Shown here piece after piece: positions 7,785-16,020 of a DNA stretch of 24,144 nucleotides. This stretch comes from Deltaproteobacteria bacterium. GTDB taxonomy: Bacteria; Desulfobacterota; DSM-4660; Desulfatiglandales; HGW-15. Position 1 is the stretch's first letter; every line of letters starts with the position of its first letter. The notes under the pieces are model-generated. The model was not told where the DNA came from, ran no database searches, and saw only the letters and a program-made list of their open reading frames with translations. The DNA lies in the NCBI GenBank assembly GCA_016932235.1, contig JAFGDF010000243.1, positions 1 to 24,144 of the forward strand. The letters run 5' to 3'. Position numbers and translations under genes: made by a program.

Positions 7785-8192
7785 TTACCCCTCAGTTGCG
7801 ATTACATCAAATTCAACAAGCATATTGGATTTGGAAAGTGAAACAACCTGGCATACGGTGCCGGCCGGAGGCTCGTTAACCAGCGAAGGGGCATACTTTG
7901 CGTAATAATCAAATTCCGCCTGTTTTACAGCCTCGTAATCATCCATATTTTTAAAAAATATTGTGATTTTTACGATGTTTTCCATGGAGCTCCCTGCTTC
8001 TTCGAGAGCGGCCCTGATCTTGTCAAGGGCAACAACAGTCTGTTCACGCACGTCGCCTGAAGATACCTCTCCGCTTTCGATAGTCCTTCCGCTTGATCCG
8101 GACAGGAAGACGAAGCCCCCTGCGACAACGGATCTGGCGAATCTTTGCCTGTGTCCCGCATATTCAAGGATATGGGTCTTTTTGCCGTCCAT
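7785..8192 (-). CDS. RidA/YjgF-family protein lacking the usual catalytic arginine
   Basis: A 135-residue protein with the RidA fold pattern: early VVAGGFVFLSGSSG (22-35), the helix DVREQTVVALDKIRAALEEAG, then VKITIFFKNMDDY. RidA enzymes hydrolyse reactive 2-aminoacrylate and related imines using an Arg in a PAR motif near the C-terminus. Here the matching place reads PPAGTV (109-113), with Gly111 in place of Arg, so imine deaminase activity is doubtful. It has a clear ribosome-binding site AAAGGAG before the ATG and stands alone, with gaps on both sides. It may belong to a Rid subfamily with another activity. Confidence 0.85.
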   Translation of the reverse strand: MDGKKTHILEYAGHRQRFARSVVAGGFVFLSGSSGRTIESGEVSSGDVREQTVVALDKIRAALEEAGSSMENIVKITIFFKNMDDYEAVKQAEFDYYAKYAPSLVNEPPAGTVCQVVSLSKSNMLVEFDVIATEG

Positions 8193-8272
8193 TTATTTTC
8201 TCCTTTAAAATTTGAAATTTGTTCTTCACCTGTTTATTAAAGCTTTACATAAAATATAAAAAATACGGATTT

Positions 8273-8629
8273 TTAGGAATGAATATCTTCCGGGATTTTT
8301 TGGGGATCTGCAGGGCTTATTTGATATTGCGGCGGAAGCTTTGATTCATTCAGGAAATACTTTCCTTCTTCTGTTATTCCGATAATCTGACTCTGGACCA
8401 GTTGAATCAGGATCTTGGGCCTGTAATCCCTTAGCCCGAACTTTATTATTCTGCTTTTCGCATAGTGAAGTTCAACCGCTGATTCGGGATCCAGCGCCCC
8501 CTTTTTCCTGAGATCATTGACAATAAATTGAAATGCCTTGATCATCTGCCGGGTCAGTATTTTTTTGGAAAGAACCAGGAACATAAGAAAGATGATAATC
8601 AAGGTCAAGATTTGAGATATATTTGACAT
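8273..8629 (-). CDS. Small membrane-anchored hypothetical protein
   Basis: A 118-residue protein not recognised as any family. One N-terminal hydrophobic helix (residues about 6-21, ILTLIIIFLMFLVLSK) is followed by a charged soluble part with predicted helices (about 25-90) and a proline-rich end (PPQYQISPADPQ). The middle section (KGALDPESAVEL to ITEEGKYFL) looks like a small winged-helix-like or helical domain, but this is only an impression. GGGGGG lies just upstream of the ATG. It is flanked by ridA-like and manA genes on the same strand, with gaps of 80-130 bases, so an operon is uncertain. Confidence 0.6.
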   Translation of the reverse strand: MSNISQILTLIIIFLMFLVLSKKILTRQMIKAFQFIVNDLRKKGALDPESAVELHYAKSRIIKFGLRDYRPKILIQLVQSQIIGITEEGKYFLNESKLPPQYQISPADPQKIPEDIHS

Positions 8630-8757
8630 TTTCCCCCCTGTATATTTACATAAAAGCTAAAAGTGACATCCCGGAAGGAAGAGGTCAAGTTAAAAGTTGC
8701 TACGAATGTGATTTAAGTCTGGTAAAAATCTTTTTTATTATTATCAGACTACGATCT

Positions 8758-9966
8758 CTAAAGGGGAGGTACTGATGCTTTATAGATCAACAGGTTTCCG
8801 CTGAGTTCGTATCTTGTTACTGAGGCCGGAACGATTATTGAAAGACCTTTTGATATCTCAATTCGCTCCTTTGTCTCAAGGTCGATAATGCTGCCGCTTC
8901 CTTTCATGCATATCATTATCTCGACATTCCTTTCGGTGTGACTAAGATAATAATCACCTTTTTTCAGAGAGATCTTTGAAAGTATGAACTCTTCGGACTC
9001 AGCAGGATAACTGGCCTCATGTTTTCCGGTTTTAACAGGTTTCAGGATATCCACTTTACAGGGACGGAATTTCATGATCCTCATCAGCTCAGGGATATCT
9101 ATGTGTTTATCCGTTAACGCTCCCCTCAGGACATTATCGGAATTGGCCATGATTTCTATTCCAGCACCTTCAAGATATGCGTGCAATTCACCCGGTGGAA
9201 TAAATATTGCTTCCCCCGGCCGCAATCTGACAAGATTCATCAGGATCGGTGAAAGAATTCCAACGTCATCTGGGTATTCTTGATATAATCTGACCATCCA
9301 TCGAAATGATGGATCAGGCGACTCGATACTCTGCGCCTTTCTTATTATCTTATAAATTATTTTTTTTTGCAGATCTGCATCCATTGTCAAGAGTGAATGA
9401 AAAAAGGTTTTCAGCCCCAGGCTAGGGGGATTATCCTTCAAGGGGCCTATTTTTATTTCATGGGGCAAATTACCTATTTTTGCAAAAAGATCAAGGATAT
9501 CTTCGGTTTTACGGAACCCTTTTAATGCGGAAAAGGGCCTTAAAGCGCAGATGAGTTCGGGTTTATTATTTCTGTCGCGATAATTTCTGTGAGCCGCGTC
9601 CAGGGGAATATTTTTTTTGGTTTCTCTTGAAAAACCTATGGCGGCCTGGGATCTGTTGGGATGCGTCTGAAGGGACAGGGGTCGGTCAACTGCGATAATC
9701 TTGAGCAGAAAGGGAATAGTGTCGGAAAAACGCCTTGCAACTGAAGATCCCAGCATCTGTTCCGGGGACTCGTTGAAAAGATCAATAAGAGATTTTTCTA
9801 CGCCATCCTGAATGATCTTTGATGGAGCTTTGGGATGCGCTCCCATCCAGAGCTCAGCCTGAGGTTTTTGTTCCAGGGGCCGTATTCCCATGAGTGCGGG
9901 GATAAAGGATTTTGATCCCCATTTGTATTCCTGTATTGTATTGTGCATTATTGCGATACGGGCCAC
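8758..9966 (-). CDS. manA: Mannose-6-phosphate isomerase, class I
   Basis: A 402-residue zinc enzyme interconverting fructose-6-phosphate and mannose-6-phosphate, feeding GDP-mannose and mannosylated glycans or solutes. Zinc and active-site motifs are visible: LQTHP (Q100, H102), NNKPEL (E137), and PPGELHAYLEG (H262) followed by EIMANSDNVLRG with the family Arg281. The length matches bacterial ManA. The start shown is GTG at 9966; an ATG at 9948 gives MHNTIQEYKWGS, also a normal ManA N-terminus. A TATAAT sequence on the minus strand (9975-9970) is so close to the GTG that the ATG may be the real start. Confidence 0.92.
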   Translation of the reverse strand: MARIAIMHNTIQEYKWGSKSFIPALMGIRPLEQKPQAELWMGAHPKAPSKIIQDGVEKSLIDLFNESPEQMLGSSVARRFSDTIPFLLKIIAVDRPLSLQTHPNRSQAAIGFSRETKKNIPLDAAHRNYRDRNNKPELICALRPFSALKGFRKTEDILDLFAKIGNLPHEIKIGPLKDNPPSLGLKTFFHSLLTMDADLQKKIIYKIIRKAQSIESPDPSFRWMVRLYQEYPDDVGILSPILMNLVRLRPGEAIFIPPGELHAYLEGAGIEIMANSDNVLRGALTDKHIDIPELMRIMKFRPCKVDILKPVKTGKHEASYPAESEEFILSKISLKKGDYYLSHTERNVEIMICMKGSGSIIDLETKERIEISKGLSIIVPASVTRYELSGNLLIYKASVPPL

Positions 9967-9999
9967 AAGATTATACCTTCAATAAGAGTCGTAATTTAG

Positions 10000-10122
10000 T
10001 ACGAAAATAAAGTTTAACAATGCCGGTATATAATTCAACGTTATGTCTAAAGACCGCGGCCCTGAGACCACATGGCGCCATTTTCATGCATTGTGGCGGC
10101 CCTGGGGCCATGAATGTTTAAT
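10000..10122 (+). repeat. Palindromic intergenic repeat, copy 3 (collapsed, lacks the central part)
   Basis: Carries both outer flanks of the repeat without the interior. The left flank 10000-10053 matches the flank of copy 2: 10016-10044 is identical to 6556-6584 reversed, and tacgaaaataaa (10000-10011) is also shared. The right flank 10074-10110 matches the ends of copies 1 and 2 (attttcatgcattgtgg, then a ggccctggggcc hairpin). The two flanks meet at a short palindrome, ccgcgg (10054-10059), exactly where the outer arms begin in other copies. It is either an unfilled ancestral form or a deletion product. Confidence 0.8.
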
Positions 10123-10223
10123 ACCCATATTAAAGTATCCTTTCTGAAGTAATTTTGCTATAATTTTTTCGAAAGGATAAATATTTATAAATCGGCATAT
10201 ACATTACACGGGAGTGATAAGAA

Positions 10224-10910
10224 ATGTTTACCTTAGTATCTGAAGAGACTTATGAAGATGGAAGGATAATAATCAGGGAAGGAAGTTCCGGGGACTGGGT
10301 TTACGTGGTACTTTCAGGATCAGTGGAAATTTCCAGGATGATCGGTGGAAAGAAATTTATTATCGAAGTATTGAATGAGGGTGAAGTCTTTGGAGAACTC
10401 AGTTTTCTGGGAGGGGTAAATAAAAGGACAGCGACAATCACGTCAATAGGTGAAACGGTTGTTGGTGTTATAGACCGTGATTCGCTGGACGCGGAATACA
10501 ATAAACTATCATCTGACTTCAGGGCCATACTTGTGGCCGTGGTTCGGAGGTTTGACAAGATGTTAAACAGGGCCTCCGATTTTAATGCCCGTGCGGAGAA
10601 GCGCGCGCCCAAAAGCCTTTCCGTCTCTTTTAAAGATAAGCAGAGTTTCCTTAGTTCCTATACTGGAAATATCAGTTCCGGGGGTCTGTTTATTAAAACC
10701 AATAAACCGCTTGAACAGGATGACGAGTTTAATCTGAAGCTGCAGTTGCCGGATTTGCCTGAACCTTTGAAGATTAAATGTAAGGTGGCCTGGGCAAGCA
10801 AGGGGGGGGATAAATCCCAAAAGCAACCTGCGGGCATGGGAATTAAGTTTATAGAGATGTCCGAAAATGATAATACCCTATTTATGAACTATTTAAAAAC
10901 GATTATGTAA
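10224..10910 (+). CDS. Cyclic nucleotide-binding domain plus PilZ domain protein
   Basis: A 228-residue cytoplasmic signalling protein. Residues about 5-110 form a CRP-like cyclic-nucleotide-binding domain with the phosphate-binding loop FGELSFLGGVNKRTA (56-70, Arg68). Residues about 120-228 form a PilZ domain with RAEKR (R123, R127, RxxxR) and NISSGG (149-154, the D/NxSxxG motif) that bind c-di-GMP in this family. No DNA-binding helix-turn-helix is present, so it is not a CRP-type regulator. Joining the two domains suggests integration of cAMP/cGMP and c-di-GMP signals, probably for motility or surface behaviour. GGGAGTG precedes the ATG. Confidence 0.88.
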   Translation: MFTLVSEETYEDGRIIIREGSSGDWVYVVLSGSVEISRMIGGKKFIIEVLNEGEVFGELSFLGGVNKRTATITSIGETVVGVIDRDSLDAEYNKLSSDFRAILVAVVRRFDKMLNRASDFNARAEKRAPKSLSVSFKDKQSFLSSYTGNISSGGLFIKTNKPLEQDDEFNLKLQLPDLPEPLKIKCKVAWASKGGDKSQKQPAGMGIKFIEMSENDNTLFMNYLKTIM

Positions 10911-11022
10911 TGATGTGACTCTGTTATTACCTTCATTGCCGCTGCCTTTACGCGAATTTATTTAATATAAACCTTGTGATTGCCGATTAATTAAATCAGA
11001 AAAGAAAAAAGCGAGGCAGCAA

Positions 11023-11376
11023 ATGGATATTATGACAACCGACAAGAAACTCCTCAAGCAGGATGATATAGACTTGCTTCTAAATGAGGCAGGGCTTGAT
11101 GGTGGTTATAAACCGGAGAAAACGGCAAAGCCTCCTTTACGGGTGAAAAATCATTCTCCAGTAAGTTTTACAAACATGAAATTATCTGATTCACGGGAAG
11201 CGCTGGAGATTCTGTTCAAGAATACATCTCTTGAGAGGGATGACAATATAAAGGTTATATGGAATGCCTCCGGCAACATTTCCATGGCAACCGGGATGGA
11301 GCTAAATATCCAGGGAACGGGGTATGTCACTCTCGGGATTTTCCATAAAAATCATCTCATGGTAAAAATCGTGTAA
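11023..11376 (+). CDS. Hypothetical protein with FliM/FliN-like N-terminal peptide
   Basis: A 117-residue soluble protein of unrecognised family. The N-terminal LLKQDDIDLLLNEAGL (residues 10-25) strongly resembles the LSQ-x-EIDALL peptide of FliM and FliN, which in FliM binds phosphorylated CheY. A lysine/proline linker (about 29-45) leads to a C-terminal beta-rich part (47-117) with no flagellar SpoA signature that I can see. It starts 112 bases after the cNMP/PilZ gene on the same strand, so the pair may be co-transcribed and serve motility signalling (inference). GAGG lies 7 bases before the ATG; an in-frame ATG at 11032 is an alternative start. Confidence 0.65.
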   Translation: MDIMTTDKKLLKQDDIDLLLNEAGLDGGYKPEKTAKPPLRVKNHSPVSFTNMKLSDSREALEILFKNTSLERDDNIKVIWNASGNISMATGMELNIQGTGYVTLGIFHKNHLMVKIV

Positions 11377-11458
11377 GGTGAAAAGGTGATTTTTAACGCG
11401 GATGAGAGTGATCGCGGACTGTCAGTTAAAAAAGGTTTAAAAGGCATGAGGCCACTTT

Positions 11459-12073
11459 TCACTTTATAAGATTTCTATGCGCTGCCTGTAGTTCCTTATA
11501 TAGCACCCGGACCATCTTCATGGTTTCTCTCGGTGGATTCCTGTTATCTATCACGAAATCAGCCAAATTGGCCTTATGGTCAATCGGTAACTGGGCGTTG
11601 ATAATTTTTAACGCCTTATCCATTTCTATCCCGTCCCGTTTCATTAATCTTTCTATCTGTTTTTCCCTTGGGATGTACACGACAAGTATCTTGTGAACGA
11701 GGCCTTCCAGTCCTGCCTCAAAAAGGAGGGGGATCACGGCCTGAATAATGCTGCGAGTCTTATTTTGTGCTATATCAGTGATCTCCTTAATGAACTGATC
11801 GATTATTCGGGGATGAGTGATCTCCTCAAGTTTTTCTCTTTTTTTTACATCATCAAAGATAATCCCGGACATCTTTTTCCTGTCGATCTCTTTATTATCC
11901 GTGAGAACGTTTTTCCCGAAACACGAAACAATATCGCGCCAGGCGGGCTGTCCGGATTTCACCACCTGCCTCGCGATGATATCAAAGTCTATAACGGGAA
12001 GGCCCATTTCCTCCAGCATTCCCGCCACGCTGCTTTTTCCGCTGGCTATTCCCCCTGTAATCCCAAGAATCAT
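11459..12073 (-). CDS. coaE: Dephospho-CoA kinase
   Basis: A 204-residue kinase that phosphorylates dephospho-CoA in the last step of coenzyme A synthesis. The P-loop GITGGIASGKSS is at residues 4-15, followed by the PVIDFDIIARQVV substrate/metal motif and the later IPLLFEAGLE and RDG segments typical of CoaE. The length equals the usual 200 residues. ATG at 12073 was chosen because it gives the standard MILGITGG start; a longer reading from TTG at 12103 adds ten unlike residues. It lies 56 bases downstream of the inositol phosphate synthase gene on the same strand and is probably co-transcribed with it. Confidence 0.93.
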   Translation of the reverse strand: MILGITGGIASGKSSVAGMLEEMGLPVIDFDIIARQVVKSGQPAWRDIVSCFGKNVLTDNKEIDRKKMSGIIFDDVKKREKLEEITHPRIIDQFIKEITDIAQNKTRSIIQAVIPLLFEAGLEGLVHKILVVYIPREKQIERLMKRDGIEMDKALKIINAQLPIDHKANLADFVIDNRNPPRETMKMVRVLYKELQAAHRNLIK

Positions 12074-12129
12074 GATTTCATTTCTTATACAGATTTTATA
12101 CAATTCAGGGTGTATAATATGATTCCTGT

Positions 12130-13245
12130 TTATTTTTCTTTGCCTCTAATAAAATCTTCTGTCATTTGATACGCAACGTCATCCGTAAACTGCTTAGATG
12201 GATGTTTGCAGAAATATGCTGAAGGCCCTTCCAGAACACCTCCTATTCGCCGGTCAAGGGCCAGCTTGGCGCAGCGGATGGAATCAATGGCAACTCCGGC
12301 AGAATTGGGTGAATCTTCAACAGAAAGGCGAAGTTCCAGGTTCATGGGAACGTCTCCAAATAATTTTCCTTCCATTCTGATGAAACATATCTTGTTGTCC
12401 TTCTGCCATTGCACGTAATCACTTGGACCGATGTGTATATTCTCTCTTGAAAGGCGATGCGCCGTCACGGATTGGACCGCTTCTGTCTTTGATTCCCTCT
12501 TCGATTCCAATCGTTGAAGGTTAAGCATATTAAGAAAATCAGTATTTCCACCCGTGTTTAACTGGTAAGTGCGCTCCAGCTTGACTCCCCTTTTTTTAAA
12601 GAGATCTGTAAGTACGCGGTGTGTTATGGTAGCCCCAAGTTGAGACTTAATGTCGTCACCGATAAGAGGGATATTCTTCTCTTTGAATTTTTTTACCCAG
12701 ACGGGGTTGCTGGCGATAAATATCGGGATATTGTTTATGAAGGCTATGCTGCTTTTAAGGGCACAATCCGCATAAAATTTGGTCGCTTCTTTAGAACCTA
12801 CAGGCATATAATTCAGCAGGATCTCGGCGCCGGAGTCCTTCAGTATCTTCACGATCTCTTTTTTATTAAGCTCCCGCTTCCCTGACAGGACGAAAGTGTA
12901 TTTATCGTCATAACTCTTCATGTGTTCTGAGAAGCCATCGAGTATACGTCCCATCCGAACAGTAACTCCCGAGGTGGGAAGGTCGTTAAAGAATACGGCC
13001 GTACAGTTGGGTCTTGAGAAGACCGCCTCATTTAGGTTTTTCCCGACTTTGCGCCTGTCAATGTCAAAAGCAGCCACAATCTCTATGTCAGAAGGAGAAT
13101 ATCCTCCTATATCCCAGTGCATCAGTCCTATGGCATCTTCAGGCTTTTTCCCCTTGTAATAATGTATCCCCTGGACAAGTGAACTCGCACAATTGCCCAC
13201 ACCTGCTATTGCGATTTTTATTTTTTCTTTATGATTCCTTTTCAC
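12130..13245 (-). CDS. ino1: Myo-inositol-1-phosphate synthase
   Basis: A 371-residue NAD-dependent enzyme converting glucose-6-phosphate to myo-inositol-1-phosphate. The N-terminal Rossmann motif IAIAGVGNCASSLVQGI, then YMPVGSKEATKFYADCA, GDDIKSQLGATITHR and QLNTGGNTDFLNM are the hallmarks of the short prokaryotic Ino1 type found in actinobacteria and archaea. The product can serve inositol lipids or inositol-phosphate osmolytes; no partner gene in the window decides which. The start is GTG at 13245, with GGAGG (complement of 13251-13255) five bases upstream; extending to TTG at 13269 would run through that ribosome-binding site. Confidence 0.9.
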   Translation of the reverse strand: MKRNHKEKIKIAIAGVGNCASSLVQGIHYYKGKKPEDAIGLMHWDIGGYSPSDIEIVAAFDIDRRKVGKNLNEAVFSRPNCTAVFFNDLPTSGVTVRMGRILDGFSEHMKSYDDKYTFVLSGKRELNKKEIVKILKDSGAEILLNYMPVGSKEATKFYADCALKSSIAFINNIPIFIASNPVWVKKFKEKNIPLIGDDIKSQLGATITHRVLTDLFKKRGVKLERTYQLNTGGNTDFLNMLNLQRLESKRESKTEAVQSVTAHRLSRENIHIGPSDYVQWQKDNKICFIRMEGKLFGDVPMNLELRLSVEDSPNSAGVAIDSIRCAKLALDRRIGGVLEGPSAYFCKHPSKQFTDDVAYQMTEDFIRGKEK

Positions 13246-13295
13246 AAAAACCTCCGGTACAGTATTCAATTTAAGAAAGATAGTTAGATCTTTTA

Positions 13296-13345
13296 TAAAA
13301 GTTTCTGATACATGGGAAGTGTGTCGGCGATAGTATCAGGAAACT
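13296..13345 (-). terminator. Candidate terminator after the DUF1566 gene
   Basis: Inverted repeat gtatcaggaaact (13333-13345) with agtttctgatac (13300-13311), one bulged base. On the minus strand it is followed by a short TTTTAT. It lies in the 121-base gap between the DUF1566 gene and ino1. The loop is long (about 21 nt) and the T-run short, so it could also be an operator. Confidence 0.4.
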
Positions 13346-13366
13346 ATCCTAAATTAAACAACTTTT

Positions 13367-14266
13367 TTATTCTGCGTCTTGAAAAAATATCAGTGTGTTC
13401 AGATCTTTATCGATTCTCATGCGCACTGGAAGGCCGATCATCATGGCGTGATTATTGAACAGGGCTACCCGTCTCTGATCTATTTGATAGATACTCATAG
13501 CAATTTCAATGTCATCCTCTTTTGATTTTATGACGACTTTGCTGTTTTCTGCTAAAGCGGTTTTAATATACCCGTCTTGGTCCGGGCTTTCATTTATATC
13601 GATCCCCAAAAGCCTAACCTTTTCGGAAAGGATTTCGGGCTTAAAGAGAATAACAGAAATCGATTTCAGCCGTGGAGATTTATCTATTTTAGGCCCTTTG
13701 TGGGCAACCTTATCAGGAACTCTTCGATGTATTTTCAGTACTTCCTGTGGTGATGATTCGGTATTTTCAGATCTGACAGGCCAGACAAAGGCGAGGCTGT
13801 TTTTATTCTGATATCCGATAAAACCAAGATATAACAAAACCACATACGACTTCAGAGGACAGCCGGAGGAATCACAGGTATAATCCGGACCATAAGAATA
13901 TTCCGATGCAGTCCAGTAAGGGCTGTTGACGATAACATTGCCAAACGGATTGGGATATACAAGCGCCGGGTACTGGTTATTTCGATCAATAATGGTTTCC
14001 CATTCGTCTTTTGTAGGAAGTCTCCAGTCGTTATAACCCCCAAGTACTAAGTCCTCACACATTCTTATTGCTTCAAACCAGTTAACCGCGGGAGAAACAA
14101 TAGGGCTGGGAGTATTTTTTTGCCACATCAGGCCACTTGCGGTATCTGTGATCGTATTATCTCCATTATCAAGAAAGCGAGACACGGCTTGTGCGGGGAT
14201 GGCTGTGATCGCGATGAAGAGGAAAAGAAATGAATAATATCCGAAAATTGTTTTTGGTCGCTTCAT
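13367..14266 (-). CDS. Exported DUF1566 (Lcl C-terminal-like) domain protein
   Basis: A 299-residue secreted protein of unknown function. A signal peptide at about 7-27 (TIFGYYSFLFLFIAITAIPAQA) ends in an AQA-type cleavage site. The DUF1566/Lcl_C signature follows: RFLDNGDNTITDTASGLMWQ, WFEAIRMCEDL, GYNDWRLPTKDEWE, then PYWTASEY and FVWPVR. These repeats are common in delta-proteobacterial surface or periplasmic proteins. A further unrecognised domain of about 90 residues follows, rich in beta-strand-like stretches. ATG at 14266 was chosen because AGGTGA lies just upstream; a GTG at 14275 lies in that site. Confidence 0.8.
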   Translation of the reverse strand: MKRPKTIFGYYSFLFLFIAITAIPAQAVSRFLDNGDNTITDTASGLMWQKNTPSPIVSPAVNWFEAIRMCEDLVLGGYNDWRLPTKDEWETIIDRNNQYPALVYPNPFGNVIVNSPYWTASEYSYGPDYTCDSSGCPLKSYVVLLYLGFIGYQNKNSLAFVWPVRSENTESSPQEVLKIHRRVPDKVAHKGPKIDKSPRLKSISVILFKPEILSEKVRLLGIDINESPDQDGYIKTALAENSKVVIKSKEDDIEIAMSIYQIDQRRVALFNNHAMMIGLPVRMRIDKDLNTLIFFQDAE

Positions 14267-14508
14267 AATCTTCACCTATCTTTTTCGGTAAAGGGTAATG
14301 CCCAGGTTACAACAGGGATTTGTTGAGGGCCTGTCGGCCTTTATCCGGAAAACCCCTATCATCATATCATGGATGTATAGAAAAAGTGTATTTTTTATTA
14401 TGTTTCGATCAGATGTCCCGGACGGTTTCAAAACGGAAATTAAAATTCCGATTTTCTTATCCCTAAAGAATTGCGGAAAAATAATGTATAAATATCAAAA
14501 GGTTGTGT

Positions 14509-14533
14509 TGCCATATACTATGGCACATTTTTT
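14509..14533 (+). terminator. Hairpin with T-run ahead of kamA
   Basis: Stem tgccata (14509-14515) / tatggca (14519-14525), loop tac, followed by ca then six T's (14528-14533). It lies 115 bases before the kamA start. It could be a weak terminator or a leader attenuator. The surrounding gap 14267-14647 has no gene I believe; one 98-codon reading frame there lacks any recognisable feature. Confidence 0.35.
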
Positions 14534-14647
14534 GCTTTGTGATCGGGTAAATTATTTCATGGACAACGAATTTCCCATTCGTTATCAGAGATAACTGGAT
14601 TTACAGCCGGTTTCCGGTAATTTAATAAAGCAAAAGGGGGATATAAA

Positions 14648-15973
14648 ATGCCCAGTATGACCTTGAATCAGCATACCCATGTAACTTTAAATGAGGAGAA
14701 TGACAACGAGCCTCCCAATTCTGAGCCTCCGCCTGAGGCAGAATTAGAGCCTCCGCCTGAAGCGGTTTTTCCAACCCGGATTGAATCTACACATCTTAAC
14801 ATTATATCAAAAAGCAGAACGTTTTCACCTGTTTCAGATAGATACAGGTTCAGGAAAAAGTTCTTTGCATCAGTGACAAGAAAACAGTGGAATGACTGGC
14901 ATTGGCAGATCAGTAACCGCATACGCACACTGGATCAGCTTAAGCGGTTTTTTCCTCTTTCCCTTGAAGAGGAAAGCGCTTTCACCTATCTACGTGACAA
15001 GTTGCCTCTGGCTATTACTCCATATTATTTAAGCCTTTTATCGGAGAGTGATCCGGGTCATCCCTTGCGCAGGAGCGTTATCCCCAGTGTTCATGAATTG
15101 TTCAAGTCCGCTGATGAAGATGACGATCCCCTGGGGGAAGAGGCACAAAGCCCTGTTCCAGGGTTAGTTCATCGTTATCCGGACCGGGTCCTTCTTTTGC
15201 TGCTGGATTTCTGTTCAACCTATTGCAGATATTGTACCCGTTCCCGCGTAGTCGGTCATGGGACCATGTATCCGAAAGAGTCGCGCCTGGAGAAAGCCAT
15301 TGATTACATAGGGAGAAATCCTTTGATACGCGATGTGCTCCTTTCCGGCGGTGATCCCCTGACTCTCAGTGATAGAAAATTGGAGTGGATCCTTTCGCGG
15401 ATTCACCGTATTCCACATGTTGAAATCATTAGGATAGGCACCAAGATACCCGCTGTTCTCCCGCAGCGGATTACTCCAAATCTCGTGCGAATTTTACGTA
15501 AATATCATCCCCTTTGGATGAGCCTGCATTTCACACATCCTGAAGAATGCACTCCGGAAAGCTATCGAGCATGCGCAATGCTGGCAGATGCCGGAATACC
15601 TTTGGGGTCACAGACAGTCCTTCTCAAGGGCATAAATGATGATGTCCATATAATGAAAGAACTGTTCCATCATCTTCTCAAAATGCGCGTGAGACCCTAT
15701 TACCTTTATCAGTGCGATCCGATTTCCGGATCCAGTCATTTTAGGACTCCCGTTGAAAAAGGTATTGACATAATCAGCGGGCTCCGGGGACATACCAGCG
15801 GATACGCGGTTCCCAGTTATGTTATTGACGCTCCCGGCGGGGGTGGCAAGATTCAATTGACGCCCGATTCTGTTGCCGGGAGAGAGAACGGTTATCTTCT
15901 TCTTCGTAATTATGAAGGTAAAGTATTTCGCTATCCGGATACAGCAGGTCATGTATCAGCTTGTCAGCAATAA
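14648..15973 (+). CDS. kamA: Lysine 2,3-aminomutase, radical SAM / PLP enzyme
   Basis: A 441-residue enzyme converting L-lysine to beta-lysine. The radical SAM motif is C189-STY-C193-RY-C196. The PLP lysine is K401 in DAPGGGGK. D357 (YQCD) and D394 (VIDAPGG) match the two aspartates that hold the lysine side-chain amine in the clostridial enzyme; glutamate 2,3-aminomutases lack this pair. RPYYLYQCD, HFRTPVEKGI and GHTSGYAVP are further family signatures. An N-terminal extension holds a Pro/Glu-rich duplicated stretch (residues 25-39). GGGGG precedes the ATG. Two ATP-grasp genes follow on the same strand after about 540 bases, so the pathway may continue there. Confidence 0.92.
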   Translation: MPSMTLNQHTHVTLNEENDNEPPNSEPPPEAELEPPPEAVFPTRIESTHLNIISKSRTFSPVSDRYRFRKKFFASVTRKQWNDWHWQISNRIRTLDQLKRFFPLSLEEESAFTYLRDKLPLAITPYYLSLLSESDPGHPLRRSVIPSVHELFKSADEDDDPLGEEAQSPVPGLVHRYPDRVLLLLLDFCSTYCRYCTRSRVVGHGTMYPKESRLEKAIDYIGRNPLIRDVLLSGGDPLTLSDRKLEWILSRIHRIPHVEIIRIGTKIPAVLPQRITPNLVRILRKYHPLWMSLHFTHPEECTPESYRACAMLADAGIPLGSQTVLLKGINDDVHIMKELFHHLLKMRVRPYYLYQCDPISGSSHFRTPVEKGIDIISGLRGHTSGYAVPSYVIDAPGGGGKIQLTPDSVAGRENGYLLLRNYEGKVFRYPDTAGHVSACQQ

Positions 15974-16020
15974 GTCCGAATAATACCTAGTCCCTTGATT
16001 CACAAATTCAGTGACGAGCG

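Noticed and set aside
10224..10910. CRP/FNR-type transcription factor
   Set aside because: The C-terminal half is a PilZ domain and there is no helix-turn-helix.
14298..14594. 98-codon plus-strand frame between the DUF1566 gene and kamA
   Set aside because: No recognisable domain, no good ribosome-binding site, and it spans the hairpin at 14509-14533. Treated as chance.
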